From Glossina fuscipes (Eukaryota; Arthropoda; Insecta; Diptera; Glossinidae): a DNA stretch of 64,000 nucleotides. Location: contig NW_023998476.1 of the NCBI RefSeq assembly GCF_014805625.2, positions 1,894,799 through 1,958,798 of the forward strand. Reading direction: 5' to 3'. The notes under the pieces are model-generated. The model was not told where the DNA came from. It searched no databases and saw only the letters and a program-made list of their open reading frames with translations. The translations under genes and the position numbers were made by a program. Shown piece after piece: positions 50,231 to 63,005 of the stretch (within the stretch, counting starts at the first letter, position 1; every line of letters begins with the position of its first letter).

Positions 50231-50995
50231 ACATTCTTAGACAGTCTTTCAGTATATATAACTTGTATAACAATTTATATGAAATTTTTCGTGCTGGTAA
50301 CTTTAGGCATTTGAAGCCTTTATCAAATCAGCTGATTTTTCGTTCTAATGTTGCATTTATAATTTGTTTTGCAATCACGAATCGCCTATGGTTTTTCGTT
50401 TGTCGGCATTTCTAGCCGGATTTTTGACTGTACAGTACCAAGTACGGTGATTTATGGGTTAACAGCGGAACAGAGCTTCTCATAGCGAACACTGTTAAAT
50501 CAGTCTCTACCTATGCTCAAACTTTTCATCAATCGCTTTCAACTACGGATCTAATATTAACTTAACTGGTCCAATCCATTTCCTAACAAATCAAAAAAAA
50601 AAAAAAAAATAAGAAAGTCTACTGAAATATACTGTATATTATTTTCATTTCATTTTCATATATGCAATGCCGCTAAGATGTCTGTTTTATAAATAAATGA
50701 AATGTGGATTATATGATTTTGTTTTGTTTTCATAAATACATTTGCATGTTGGCTCTTGCGTCACGCAGAACGCATTTTGTCAGCACTTCGTTTTGATAGT
50801 AGTGAAGGAGAACGTAGAAAGCAATTATTGTGTTTCGCTTTAAAATGTCTAAAAGGATTATTTTCGCAGGTCATTATTGAAAAGATTTTAATTAACTTAG
50901 TATTGAATAAATTTATTTCATCCAAACCAGAAAATCTTGGTCTTTCCTCTAGCGACGATGAAGAAAATATAGGAGCAATTGAGTTGGACAAGGAC

Positions 50996-53900
50996 ATGTG
51001 CACGTCGTCTGAAATTGATAGCCTTTTTAAAATTAAATACAAAATTGCTCATGAGATGTCGGCAACCATGAAAAGGGAATTCATAATGAAATTATGCACA
51101 AACACGTAAGTGAAATGTAAATAAATGAAATCCAAACTAGGCCAATTAATACATTGCAGTTCGTTTACAAAAGTTGCCGCTGGCACTTCGGGCGCGACAG
51201 TGTACATATATGACATATGCCAAGAACGAGGACTAATAAAATCTGCATGCCTACCTTGCTCATCCTCAATCAGCGATCAACCAGCAAGTATATGTGGACT
51301 TAATTTCTTGAATGAGGATTCTAGCATATTGGTAGTAGGCACCACAGCCGGACACTTATTCGTCTATGATGTGCGACAAAACTATAGCCGGATGAGTTTT
51401 AAAAGGGGACCCAAACATTTAGATGTTCCTAAAGATTACCTTTGCTTGGATCGAAACGCGAATAGTCGTTTGCTTTGCGTGGGAACAGCAAACTATCGCG
51501 ATATGGTGCAATTACTGTTTTTCGATTTACGCCAACGTAAACTAATGGGGTGCTATTCTGAGAGTCATCAAGGCGACATGACCGATATAAAGTTTCATCC
51601 CCAAAATCCCGATATTTTATGTACTGGATCCGTCGATGGTCTTATAAACATATTTGATCTTCACGAGACATCAGAGGAAGACGCTTTGTTAACTACTTTT
51701 AATTCTGAAAGTAGTGTTTACAAACTAAACTGGTATGTAAAATGAAATTGTAATTAGGTTTTTTGTGCTCATCACCAAAGTTTCCCATTATTGCGCCGTA
51801 AAATTCATACACATTGGACCAACGTTAAACTCCATTTAACAGGCTTGTAGTACTAAACCTTCCTTAAAAGGAAAGTTGAAAACTTACATATAGGGTCACA
51901 GTTTGTGGTTGCAATTGAAAATTGGTATAACCAAACCTAAGGCATCAATAAATGGGAAAAATATAAAAAAAAAAATTTAAATCAATTTTGGACCTCATTT
52001 AAATGTAAATGCGTTTTAATAGAAAACCATATATACTAACAAAAATCCAAGCATATAACATAAACCTACGTATTTTAACAGAAATCGCAAAATTTTAAGA
52101 AAAATGCATTTTAACTAAACCCACGCATTTTGACGGAAAACTCTAGACTTTTTTTGGAAAACTATGAACAGCTTAATAATTTTGTTCTTATTTAACACTA
52201 AGTTTACGGACGTTTTTACCTACCACACGTAAATTTGACGGATGAGCGAATACATATAACAATACATATAACAACACTTAGAAAGCAATGTAATTACACA
52301 AAACTAAAATATGAGGTATATATTCATGGAAAGTTTTCATTATTCAGTAATTTTATTCATTATTTGAATATTCTACATTCATTTCGCGCATCTTTTGCAA
52401 AAGCACTCAATTTTGTTTGTGCAATTTCCACAAAAAATGGAATATAGGTGTTATTGCCCCTGTTTCTTTTACCAAAACCAATTTAACAAGTCTTGCGTTC
52501 TTCCGAAGTTCTTGGTTACGGGTGATTGCAACCTACGCTTTCGTATTTTTTCTTCAACTGAAATAAAAAATCCTTTTTGGGTAATTTTGATCCAGTACAC
52601 TCAGTGAATAAGATCCATGCATTTATGAAAAGCACCTGGAGAGGCCATCGAAAACATACTGCTTTGGTGGTATATTTGCGAAACATTTCGTCTACTACGT
52701 TGACTCCTGACTTTGTCTCATTTTAATATGCTATTGTTCTGGGGCATGTTTTTAATTGTGTTTTATTGTTATAAAAGTACGCGTAGTACTTAGTAACAGC
52801 AACTTTAGATTTGACTTACATTTATATATAGTGAATATGCATTTTCCTGTTTTGTAATCTTCTGAAGAATACAAATTCATTTAATCTTTCTTGATTTTTG
52901 TTTGGCTGTTTGGAAGTTCTCTCTTGTTGGCTCGAATAGTTCCAACTAAACTTCGTCCTTTTTGCAACTAATTTTTCAGCTAGAGGAAAAATTATCCATG
53001 GATTTATTTCTGCCCTTTATGAAGATATAATTCGGCTAATTTTAAAACTAGAAATTCGCCCAAGGGTGTTGAAGTTCGCGTTTCATCCTTACCTAAGTAA
53101 GGGAACACATTTATAAGACTTAGATTGAACATCTACAGCCAACCAAAACTTCATGCCAAGCTTGTGCGACTTGTTTGGCATAAATTGTGTGAATTTGCAG
53201 GTGGCTTTAGTAGGGAACAGTTGCTCGTCTATTGAATCTCCGTAAGGTTTATAAGAGCATTGGCTATTGTGTATAAATCGATTCGCTTTTTTGGGATATC
53301 ATTGCAAATTTGTCTGTGCGTAAACGTTTAGATTGTTCCGTTTTCTTACCAAATCTGACAAATCGAAGAATTTGCTTGAATTTATCTCTGGGCATTGCAT
53401 TAGAAAAAAATGCTGGCTCCCATTTCTTGGACCATTTAGCATTCAGCACTTAGCGAATTTGCTTCATACGGTCCCCTAGCAAACACGACGTGCTTCACCT
53501 TCAGTGCAACTCTTTATTTTTTTTTGGTTATACTTAAATGGAAATCACATTTCGTTTCACGTAAGCACCAGCCCAGCGATGTTTTTGAAGATTTTGTGGA
53601 TAGGATATCGACCACTATCTCTGCCCACTTCCAATTTCGTCAAAGTTGTTCCCGAACTATCTCGTAATATTTGTCTTATTCGCCGATTCAGCATCATAGG
53701 ATATCTCTTTTCACCCTTTTTGTGCGAAAACTTAATTTCTGTTGATTTTGTTTTTCACTGCCTAATGATTCCCCAGCCTGCATACTTTCATCAGATTCCA
53801 AGATCTCAATTTCGTCCTCATTCTGAATCACTTGCTTTTCATCCTTTTCAGAGCCGCACTACTTTTCACAAATGTTGACTACGTTTTCAAATAACGGAGA

Positions 53901-54878
53901 AGTATCGAAGTATTACCGCTACAGTCCTATTTATTATTATTGTTGTAATGTTTGCATGGGTAGAATTAATTTTCTATAAATTTTGTCTACACTACGATCG
54001 CGTGAAATAGACGCATATCCGTAGAGAATTTAATGGATAAAAGACAGCGCACAAGATAAAATAAAAATGCAAATGGCTTTTGTAATTTTCCCCATAAATT
54101 TCGAAATGCTTCAAAATGACACGTCACGTAAACATAGTGTTAATATTGCTCAGGAAGCGGTGTCTAATGCAAGCCAAGAAAATACTTTCGAAAGCGACAA
54201 ATTAATGGGGAGTTTTAGGTTAAAGAGTTTTGTAGAGGAATTGGAACCACTACGTAAGAATTTTTTACTACTATGACCATAAAAAAATCCCGAAAAACAA
54301 ATGTAATTTCGCATTGAGCATCTTTAAACTAACTTTGTTAACATCTATTTTAAGGCATAAAACTCTCTATGAAAAGGACATTATTTCATGTATGACCACC
54401 ACCAACGATCTTAAACTCTACAATAGTGAAGAGTATGATTTAGTTGCTGAATTTGAATGGCCTAAAATTACTGATGCGATAAAACGCAAGGCGCCATCAA
54501 ATTGCCATCTAATTAATACGCACAGTACCTTAGACAATAAGATTTTTTCATTAGTCGGGACAAATTTTAATAAGGGGTAAGTATTATTGAATGGGAAAAA
54601 TATACCCAATAAGTTGAAAATTATTTTCTTGTAGAGAAATTCTACGTTCTGTGCAATTGAAGGACCAAATGATACCGTTGGCTAACTTCAAGGGCAATAA
54701 ACAAATTATTCGCGACAGCGTTTTTGAAATGAATTCAAATGCATTAATAACCGGAGGGGAAGGCGGCTTTTTAACATTATGGACGCAAGAAGATCGATTA
54801 AATGATTCAACGCAAAATTATTCACAAGAATTAAAGCATAAAATTAAAAGGGGTTCTCATAAAACAAATCCATATTAA
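50996..54878 (+). CDS. WDR89: WD repeat-containing protein 89 (WDR89-like)
   Basis: Exons: 50996 (or further 5')-51105, 51160-51732, 54355-54576 and 54635-54878. All junctions are GT/AG with matching phases. The protein has WD-repeat blades: AAGTSGATVYIYDI, LVVGTTAGHLFVYDVR, DITDIKFHPQNPDIL-like MTDIKFHPQNPDIL, CTGSVDGLINIFDLHE and TGGEGGFLTLWTQ. EEDALLTTFNSESSVYKLNW is a WDR89 hallmark. Function is poorly known. The open frame continues upstream to about 50741 (ERILSALRFD..., SSSDDEEN), so the true start may be earlier. Intron 3 is 2.6 kb and holds a piggyBac relic. AATAAA at 54932. No lesion seen. Confidence 0.75.
51733..54354. other. Large WDR89 intron
   Basis: Bounded by GTATGT and TTTTAAG. 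The first 1.2 kb is AT-rich without recognised content; the 3' half includes the piggyBac remnant. A small frame at 54067-54276 has no recognised identity. Confidence 0.6.
53104..53880 (-). mobile_element. piggyBac-type transposase remnant
   Basis: Minus-strand frames read EDEIEILESDESMQAG (acidic N-terminus, about 53780), then FFSNAMPRDKFKQILRFVRF and RLRTDKFAMIS (53264-53449). SIDEQLFPTKATCKF and MPNKSHKLGMKFWLAVDV follow (about 53110-53245). These are the conserved DDE_Tnp_1_7 segments of piggyBac transposases, including the DEQL block. Several frameshifts and stops; the terminal repeats were not located. It sits in a WDR89 intron and would not be mobile. Confidence 0.75.
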
Positions 54879-55312
54879 CCATTACAACCGACTTCTAGTA
54901 ATAACATTAGAATACAATACGCTAATATGAAAATAAATAAAAATGGACATCCACACAAATATGTTTATACAAATAAATATGTAAAAGCTGGAATCTGAAC
55001 TATTAAAAATTTTGATAATGGAGTTAATTTACTTTCTGCAATGGATTCAATTGTTTCTTATGATAACAAATTCACCGTAGGAAAAAGCGTGTTTTTCGTT
55101 TTATTTATTGAAAATAGCTCATCTGAAGAAAAAGTTGATATATGATAACATTGAATAGTAGCATTTATAAGTAAATTTTAAGTTGGCAACATTGAAACTT
55201 CGGTCTTTACGAATTCGTAAATTGTTTGTGTTTATGAAAATTTTTATTTAAATTTCCCTGTTTCTCCAAACATAATTCAATTAACCGATTCAAATTAACT
55301 GTGAAGTAAGTC

Positions 55313-57349
55313 ATGTCCTTTTTTGCTGGTAATACATCGATGGGAGCGACAAGTACGCCTGCTAAACGTAAGTATAGGGCTAGCAGCTTTTGCTTTAAAC
55401 ATTGCGTTTGTAACATCAAAAATTACAGCTAGTGGATTCTTTTCATCTTTTGGTACATCCGGTGCAGGTACATCGTCAGCATTTGGTGCTCCAGCTGCTT
55501 CATCGGGCGCGGGCTTTGGACCACAAACATCGATGGGTTTTGGAATTGCGGCGGCGCCAACGACTACTTTAGGCGGCTTTGGAAATTTTGGCTCAGCTAC
55601 CACAACAGTTCCCACTTTAGGTGGATTTGGAACTTTTGGTACTAGTACGTCTAATGCTTCAGCTTTTGGTGGATTTGGTAGTGCGGCGGTTACAGCAGCG
55701 CCTACATTTGCAGGTTTCGGTACAACAGCAGCAACCAGTACCCCGAGTTTCGGTTTATTTGGCGGAACCGCACCAACGACAACAGCCCAAAATTTTGGAG
55801 GCTTTGGAACGCAAAGTTCTGGTTTTGGACCATTCGGAACAGGTAACATTGAATATAAGCTATGTTAAAGAAAGAATAGAAATAATCTTTCCAATTGCCA
55901 TTATTGACTGAATAGGTTTTAATAAAACTCCAAACTATACAGTAACGCCAGGTTTTGGAGGATTTAGTGGCAACACTGGTTTCATGATGGGGCAACCGCA
56001 GCAGCAACCTGCACAGATATCGCCTGACGAAGCTTTCGCTCAGTCTATCTTCAATGTTTCGATTTACGGTGACGAACGCGATACCATTATAGCCAAATGG
56101 AATTATTTGCAAGCTATGTGGGGTATAGGCAAATCGTTTTATTCTCAAACTGCTCCACCAGTTGAAATTACTCCTCAAAACTATCTGTGCCGCTTCAAAG
56201 CCATGGGATTTATACGATTGCCCGGCAAGGATAATAAAATTGGATTAGTCGCCTTGAATTTTAGTAAACCTCTATCTGAAGTCAAAAGCCAACAGCCACA
56301 AATTGTAACGGCTTTAAACTCTATATTTGGTAATAAACCCAATCTAATTGTTAACATTGATTCAAGCAAGGAATACGAAGAAAAAAGATGCCAACTAATT
56401 ATATATTTAGAAGAGAAAATAGCAATAGCCCCTAATGAAACAAAGCGAATTTTAGCTACAGATTTAGCTAATTATCTAAATCAAGATAACATTCGGCCTC
56501 AGTTGAATAATTTAGGTATTATTCAGGTATTAGCTCTGGTCTTGCCGGATGAAGATCAGCTTAAAGAATACTTAGAAAATGCACCAAAAGGCATTGATCC
56601 ACGTATGTGGCGTCAGGCTAAATTAGATAATCCAGATCCTTCGAAATTTATTCCGGTACCTATGATTGGTTTCAATGAACTTAAACGGCGTATTAAATGT
56701 CAAGAAAATGAAACTGAAACTCATGCTTTATACTTGCGTAAAGTGGAGAAGGACATGGCTGAATTAAGGCAACGCCATGCGACGGCTAAAGCCAAAATCC
56801 TGGAACATAAACGCAAATTGGCTGAACTTGGTCATACAATTTTAAAGGTCGATTAGATTGTTAAAAACTTCAAGTAATTAATTGATAAACCATTAATTTT
56901 TTTTTTAACGCAGATAATCGTTAAACAAGAATGCACACGTAAAGTGGGTTTAGCTCTTACACCCGAAGAAGAAAGGTTACGCACAAAATTGGAAAACATG
57001 CAAGCTCTAGTCTCAGCTCCTACTCAATTCAAAGTACTTATGTTATGCTTTATTAATGAATGCATATATACCCCGTTGTGCACACAAGTATAATTAATTT
57101 TCCCTTCTATGTGCTCACATCTAATAGGGTCGTATAAGTGAATTGCTATCACAAATGCGTATGCAACGAAATCAATACATGCTGACCGGTGGCAGCGAAT
57201 ATACTATTGACAAAGATAGTGAAGAAGAAATGAAAAGTTTCCTAGGCATGCAACAAAAAGCAATGGAGGTTCTTACAGATACAGTAAACAAGGATTTAAA
57301 AGCATTACAAATTATTATCGATGGGATGCCGGAATTAGTACGAGGTTAA
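55313..57349 (+). CDS. Nup54: Nucleoporin Nup54
   Basis: Exons 55313-55367, 55429-55842, 55916-56847, 56914-57033 and 57128-57349. All have GT/AG and consistent phases, giving 580 residues, close to fly Nup54. It is a component of the central-channel Nup62-Nup58-Nup54 complex. The N-terminal third is FG-rich (repeated GFG, FGTFG and FGLFG units with Thr/Ala linkers). The C-terminal two thirds are the helical Nup54 domain: FNVSIYGDERDTIIAKWNYL, NYLCRFKAMGFIRLPGK, GIDPRMWRQAKLDNPDP and IGFNELKRRI. A coiled coil and LLSQMRMQRNQYM follow. AATAAA at 57393. No lesion. The start sits 434 bp after the WDR89 stop, same strand. Confidence 0.95.
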
Positions 57350-57904
57350 AATTCTTAAAATTGTAAATGTACGTGTGTTTGAACTGTTGTTAAATAAATT
57401 TATAAATGCTAAGAAAAAACTCGGGGAGAAATTATCACATCGAAAGTTTTTTAACATACTGGTTATGTGAGCAAAACGTAATCGTAATCAGTAGAGTTAT
57501 ACATAATACGCTCAGAGTTTCTAACATCACTAGAGAATCACTCCGTGTGTTGCCTGTGCTCAAATTGGGAACATAAATCTCGTCATATTTCACTTGTGTG
57601 CGTCTATTTATTCATGCAAATAACTTTGAACTTGTCTTGTCTTTTTCTGAATAGTAAGAAAACCGGTTTATAAAAATCCAACGGATTTACTTTTTTGCAA
57701 TCAGTTAAGTAAAAAAATTTATGTTTGCTAAGGCAAATTTTGCGTACTCATTCGCTTTCTCAAACTATTTGAAATTTCAGTTAAACTTAATGTCAGGACA
57801 AAATTTCGAAGCGAAGAAAAGGAAAAGAACTAAATTTTCATAGTCTTTATGGTATTGGGCGGCCGCGGTTGACTTTTTTATGGTTGATGTATGCTGCACC
57901 TTAT

Positions 57905-58560
57905 AGTAACAAACAAGAAAAACGGAAAACAAAGGTATTCATAGTTTTTACTGCATAGTCATGAACTTTCACCTGTTTGGGTCACTGTCCAATTGTTCTG
58001 TAAATTTGGAGGCGATATCTTCATTTTTGCGAGCGAAAGTGTGATGATTACCACCGAGACTACACTATTGGGATGGATAGTCGAGTAAACGAACATAGGT
58101 GCATCCCGAATTTCACAACGGGGAAGAATTTGTATACTTTATGTTATACCGATCTTGAAGCTTAAAAATTACATTTTGATACATTATAATTTTGGGCATG
58201 TATGGTGTTTTCAGCTTTTTGATACGAGTTTTACAGCATCGTCCACACAATATACATTCAAGCTCTTATAGTTTATGGGTAATGAGTAAAAAAACCATAT
58301 TTTATTCCTTTTGAAAAGCAGAGTTGTTTACGTGCTACTGTACGTGTTCTTCGAGCATTTTCAACATCAACCTGCGTGTAAGAGCTTCCAATAATTTTGC
58401 CAAATTTGAAGTCTCTATCATCGTTTTGCGAAGAATGTTTACAGCAAACATTACATAACAGACGGAAGAACTTATTTAATTCGATTCAAAATTTCATGCT
58501 AATCAAAAATATGTACACTTTGTGGCATGATCTCTGAAGTATTATAAACGTTTTGCCAAA
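57905..58560 (+). repeat. Dispersed repeat family beta, copy
   Basis: Same ordered landmarks as 44930-45620, from GGTATTCATAGTTTTTACTG to CAACCTGCGTGTAAGAGCTTCC and TTCGATTCAAAATTTCATGC. Confidence 0.6.
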
Positions 58561-60059
58561 TTGAATATACCTATCACCACTGGTTGACTTTTCAGTCCCC
58601 AGATGCTCAATTACTATGTATAAATTTTATAAATCAAGTTTAAGTTTTCTATCTGAAACAGTGAAATTTCGCGGCAAGGAGGAAGAGAGCACAGATCAAT
58701 GCCTAGGCATCCTCTTCTGATTAAAAATATATAAATCTTATCAGATCTTAGGGAATGTTACAAACGGTATGACGAAATCGTTCGACGATGGATATTAATA
58801 TTAGTGTTCAACGTCAACAAACTCTTTTCCTTTTTTTTATCAGCAAACGTATAAAAACGACTTTTTTTTGGATATTTTGTTGGAAAAATTGCACTCATTA
58901 CACATAAATGGGGGAATTACGAAAAACAAGTTGTCTCCCAAAAACCAGTTAATGCTATAATTGTTGGTTTATTAACATTGTTTAAACCAACAACAACGAA
59001 ATGTTGAAGTTATATTAATTATATTAAATTATATGTAGCGTAAATGTTAAAGGAGAGAAATTTGCTTCTTTTTGCTAGCTAAACAGGGGAGAGGCATTTA
59101 AGGAAACGCATTCATCATTATTTTCAAATCTTTGATTTTCTAGTAACATTACTCTAACAATTTTAATGTTCACTGTTGTTACCTTTTTTGAACTTGCCGT
59201 TATTTCTTTTTTAAAAGAGTAGAGTGTAGATTGTTAAGCTTTCAATATTCGATCAAATCCAATGGGAAATTTTATCCTTGTTATTACTGATACATATTTA
59301 CAATGGTGCACAATTTCCCACATTAGCATTAGTTGAAAGTAAAATCGTTTTGGATAAGAGTTCGTAACTAGTTTTTACATTTGTACTTCCCAGTTATGCG
59401 AGTTAAATCTGATGAGATTCAGTTTGAGTAGATTTTGTAGCTTCCGTTTAACATTGTCTTAGTTTCTTGTATAAATGCAGCAGTACACCAGATAGCGGCT
59501 TGCACAAGTTATTTATATCTACGATAAAAGTGAACCAATCCCAAACATTTGTAAATCGCAATGATTCCAATAGTAATAGTGAGTGATAATCATTAATTTA
59601 AAAAAATTAAAAACAAGACATTATTTCTAAAAGATGTAAAATTTTTCAAAAAAGAAAAGCCACTTAAGCGAGTAAAGCAATAACAAAGAGAAAAAAGAAG
59701 AAAACATAGTAGTAGCCTTAGAATGAACTTTAGACATTCGCCATTTATATTTAAGATTATATTAGATAAATTCAGTTTACCATTTTCTTGTTTTTCTTGT
59801 TCTGTTATTCAACAAATGAACTACGGAAAACTCGCTGGGATGTGCAATTTGAAAGGAGAGTAAGTTAGCGCCTCTCGACACGCGTTTGGCACGTGTTATA
59901 TGCTTTTTTTCTAATAATGATTGCTATGTGAGTGAAAAAATTTCAAATACTTTCACAGAATGTCAACACAGTTGCATGTACGTTCCACTAAAGAGAATCG
60001 TCTTCTGGAAATATAGTGAAAACTCGACGGGACGGCCTGCCTTTAAGTATCCCAGATCA

Positions 60060-60870
60060 CTTTACAATTATTCATATTAGGACTTTTCAAAATGAGACGT
60101 TATATGGAAAGTCCGAAAGATCCGAACCTTTTTAAATAGCATTCGTCCTTCCGCCAAAAGATGTCAATATATTAAATTTGATTGAAATATTATAAAAATT
60201 ATGACCGGGAAGTGGAACACAAAAAAGCAAGACAGATAGACAGACAGACAAGCTTAGATCGATTGAGATCCGTAACACGTCGGTGTATCAAAAGTCATGA
60301 GAATATCTCATAAATTGCGATCTGTAGGTCGAACACAAGGCAATAAGACAAACAGTTAGACGGACGAACAAGCTTAGGTACAGTAAAAGACAGGTCCATA
60401 AAAATTTATATAAACTTTTTTTCATACCTATGCTACGAAAGCATACTAAGCATAGTTTGCGCCGATATATGCATTATCTAGAAGGAATTGTGATAAATCC
60501 AATTTCTATTATACCGGTCGATTCAGAGTTACTTTCTGGATCATACTCTGGATTGATCTGAGCTTGTCTATCCCTCCGTCTGAATTGTTTTCTTCTGTTA
60601 AATCTACGGATAGCCATGTTTTGAAATATTTTGGTGAAAATTGGTCCAGTGATGCATTTTGGATCTAAGTCGACCTAAGCTTCTCTCTCTGTCTTCTTTT
60701 CTTGCGTTCAACCTACATGTCGCCAAGTTTGAAGGTATTTTAATGGAATTGGTAAACTGGCGTGTTTTGGCTCAAAGACGAATCCTATTGGAAATGGTTC
60801 GGATCCCTTATAAAGCCGTACTTTGAAAATTCGTTATATAAATTGCGATGGAGTGGTGTAGAGTATCTAA
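60060..60870 (+). repeat. Dispersed repeat family alpha, longest copy
   Basis: Includes GACAGACAGACAAGCTTAGAT, the ATACCGGTCGATTC block, GTGTTTTGGCTCAAAGACGA and GAAATGGTTCGGATCCC, all shared with 330-720 or inverted 10195-10440. Several partial internal repeats suggest more than one insertion. Confidence 0.55.
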
Positions 60871-61153
60871 AAGTGGGTCGTGGCTTGTTTTGCAGGCATG
60901 AAATTGTGTCAGACTGTTTCTTTAAAATCAAAGACCCACAATTGTTTTTTCTTAATTACGAGAACAGAAGATGTCATCAACTTTAGTTTAATATTACAGA
61001 ACGTGCATTATAGCAAATAAATTCCCTTTGCAAGAAATCACCAACAGTACGGTATTCATCTTTATGCTTTTTTTATGTTTTCCATCTTTTGATTAAGCGG
61101 ATATATCATTGAATCGCTTTATTAAAATATAACTTTTTATTTTTTACTTCAAG

Positions 61154-61921
61154 CTTTCAATATGCCTAGTAAATGTGGCGTCTTCTCTAACTCTCAACAA
61201 TAATGCAACCTTCTCGGCTGAAAGACTTTTGCAAAACGATCAGAGCGTTAACCTTGATATTATACATCCACAATTAATAAGCATTGAACATTTGCAGGCG
61301 TTGCTGCAACGAGCCACTCAACTATTTCAACCGGTACGCGTTCAACAAACGGAATCCTTAGCCAATTCTGACCAACAAATTAACGTACCACCGCAATATA
61401 TGCAACCGCCTTCTAGCAATCCATATAATTTTTATATGCCACTCTATGAACACGACGGGGAGGATAAGATACTAAATAATAAACTTGATGAACGCAGTCG
61501 CAAGTTGCAAAAACTCATACCACCGTCAGCGGCAATTATAATTCAACAGGATTTTCTTAAATCCAATTATGCTACAAAAGCAAAAAAGTCACCAAAAAAA
61601 TTTGATTCTCATCTTAAGCATATCAATGTTAAATGGTTAAATAGCTACGAAAAGCAATTTTCTTCTCCAGATAATAAGAAGGCAATGACGGTACCAAAAG
61701 CTGTGTATCTGATTAATGACGAACGTAATCGAATCAATTTCGATGATTCGTTTTTCAGTGCTAATATGACAGTAAAAGAAACCGATAATAAAATGAAAAA
61801 AGCGAAATCGGATCAACTAAATCAAAGTCATCAGCTTGAAGAGGACTCGTTCGTGGCATCAAAATTTCAATTACCTGTAATTAAAAGAAACGATAAAACA
61901 ATAATAGCTAGACGAACATAA
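61154..61921 (+). CDS. Unidentified protein, probable 3'-terminal exon
   Basis: Open from an acceptor (TTTACTTCAAG, ending at 61153) to TAA at 61919-61921, about 255 codons without an internal ATG near the beginning. The exon therefore probably continues a transcript from upstream. Composition is normal for protein: an N-terminal helical region (QLISIEHLQALLQRATQLFQ), a Pro/Gln linker (VPPQYMQPPSSNPYNFY), LDERSRKLQKLIPPSAAIII, then a basic Lys/Asp-rich tail. No domain recognised. AATAAA at 62023 supports a real 3' end. An intact but fast-evolving insect protein is likely; identity unknown. Confidence 0.5.
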   Translation, partial: LSICLVNVASSLTLNNNATFSAERLLQNDQSVNLDIIHPQLISIEHLQALLQRATQLFQPVRVQQTESLANSDQQINVPPQYMQPPSSNPYNFYMPLYEHDGEDKILNNKLDERSRKLQKLIPPSAAIIIQQDFLKSNYATKAKKSPKKFDSHLKHINVKWLNSYEKQFSSPDNKKAMTVPKAVYLINDERNRINFDDSFFSANMTVKETDNKMKKAKSDQLNQSHQLEEDSFVASKFQLPVIKRNDKTIIARRT

Positions 61922-62439
61922 AGCGATGTAGGGTATTTTCTCTTCTTCTTATAGAATTATGTCGAAGGCAACTTAGTAGTAGACTTTTAAATGATTGTCA
62001 ATTTATTGAACACTTGACTGTAAATAAAAATATATGTACTTTCATAACTTTCACTTGACATCGGCGATGTTAATTGAACTGAATTCCGTAAAAGTTATTA
62101 TTTAAAGAATACGCACAATTTTATCGATGTCATCCAAAGGTCCCGATGTGCCGAAGAGAAATAATGATGGTTGGAACCATTCTACGCGTAAGGTTGCATT
62201 GACCAGAATTCTTCGTGAAATACCAACGCGAACTGTACGTACCCCCCAGCCAGTTTTGATCGTATTATTTGATTGGTTTTTCGCTTAATACCCTTATTTA
62301 TACCCCCAAATCGTCACTAAGGTTACCTGTAGGGTAGCATTAACGCTCTCCTTACCCATAGAAGTATACCTGGAATAACTTGAATTACTACTTGTATTCT
62401 TGTATTCTAGTAGTCTTTGCACTTGATCTTAGGTAAAAG
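61922..62439. other. Intergenic
   Basis: Includes the 3' UTR of the upstream gene. Bases 62128-62288 hold a 53-codon plus-strand frame (MSSKGPDVPKRNNDG...) and an overlapping minus-strand frame; neither is recognised. Confidence 0.35.
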
Positions 62440-63005
62440 TTATATTTTCCGTCGAACCGAGTCATCTATAGTTTTCATATTTCTCACAGCATTTAGCATA
62501 CTTCCTCTAAAAGACCCTGCCACTGTTAACGATTGACGATTGGTAACATTATCTATTTCTCTGGCTCCGCAGTTAATGGCGTAAGTAATTTCTTCTAAAC
62601 GAGTTTTTAAACCAAACTGATTTCCCCACCGTAGATACAGCTGCGATGGAAATGTCATAAATTCATTTTAATTGCTCAAATGTTTCATAAGCATCTTTCA
62701 CACGAGCTGGCTGAACGTAAACGGCTTGCGTATGAAATGTTGTATCGAGTATAGTTTTCAGCAAAGGCAAAGGGAAAGGAAAGGGTAAGCAGCGCGATGA
62801 CATAAACGCTATACACTAATGTAATTATGGTGACGATATTCGGATTAGTCCTGACAATGAAGTCAAAACGGTTACGATTTTTAGAGCCCAAACAATTTCA
62901 TGGCTTTCTATTACTCCAACTTTTGTTACGATTTCTCTTGAAATATCCTCGACTTGCCGGAGTGAAACAGTGATTTGCAGCAAACTATTATCTGATAACA
63001 AATTA
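62440..63005 (-). pseudogene. Deoxyribose-phosphate aldolase (DERA) pseudogene
   Basis: Minus-strand pieces of DERA, which splits 2-deoxyribose-5-phosphate into glyceraldehyde-3-phosphate and acetaldehyde. In order: LRQVEDISREIV, WALKIVTVLTSLSG (intact enzymes have VTFIDLTTLSG), AVYVQPARVKDAYETFEQLK, then after a frameshift FGLKTRLEEITYAI and CGAREIDNVTNRQSL. Stops, a small deletion and two frameshifts are visible, and the catalytic lysine region after this is missing. A DNA-level or retroposed origin cannot be decided. Confidence 0.7.

Larger units (their letters stand above)
57420..61153. other. Intergenic AT-rich region
   Basis: Contains dispersed repeats (57905-58560 and 60060-60870). 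No exon could be supported here, although the last-exon gene at 61154 must have upstream exons or a promoter. A TATAAATGCAG box lies near 59470. Confidence 0.45.

Noticed and set aside
55295..55849. 184-codon minus-strand frame rich in Pro/Val/Ala
   Set aside because: Antisense shadow of the Nup54 FG-repeat exon; the plus-strand frame is spliced and conserved.
59886..60080. 64-codon plus-strand frame
   Set aside because: No homologue recognised and it runs into dispersed repeat alpha; probably chance.
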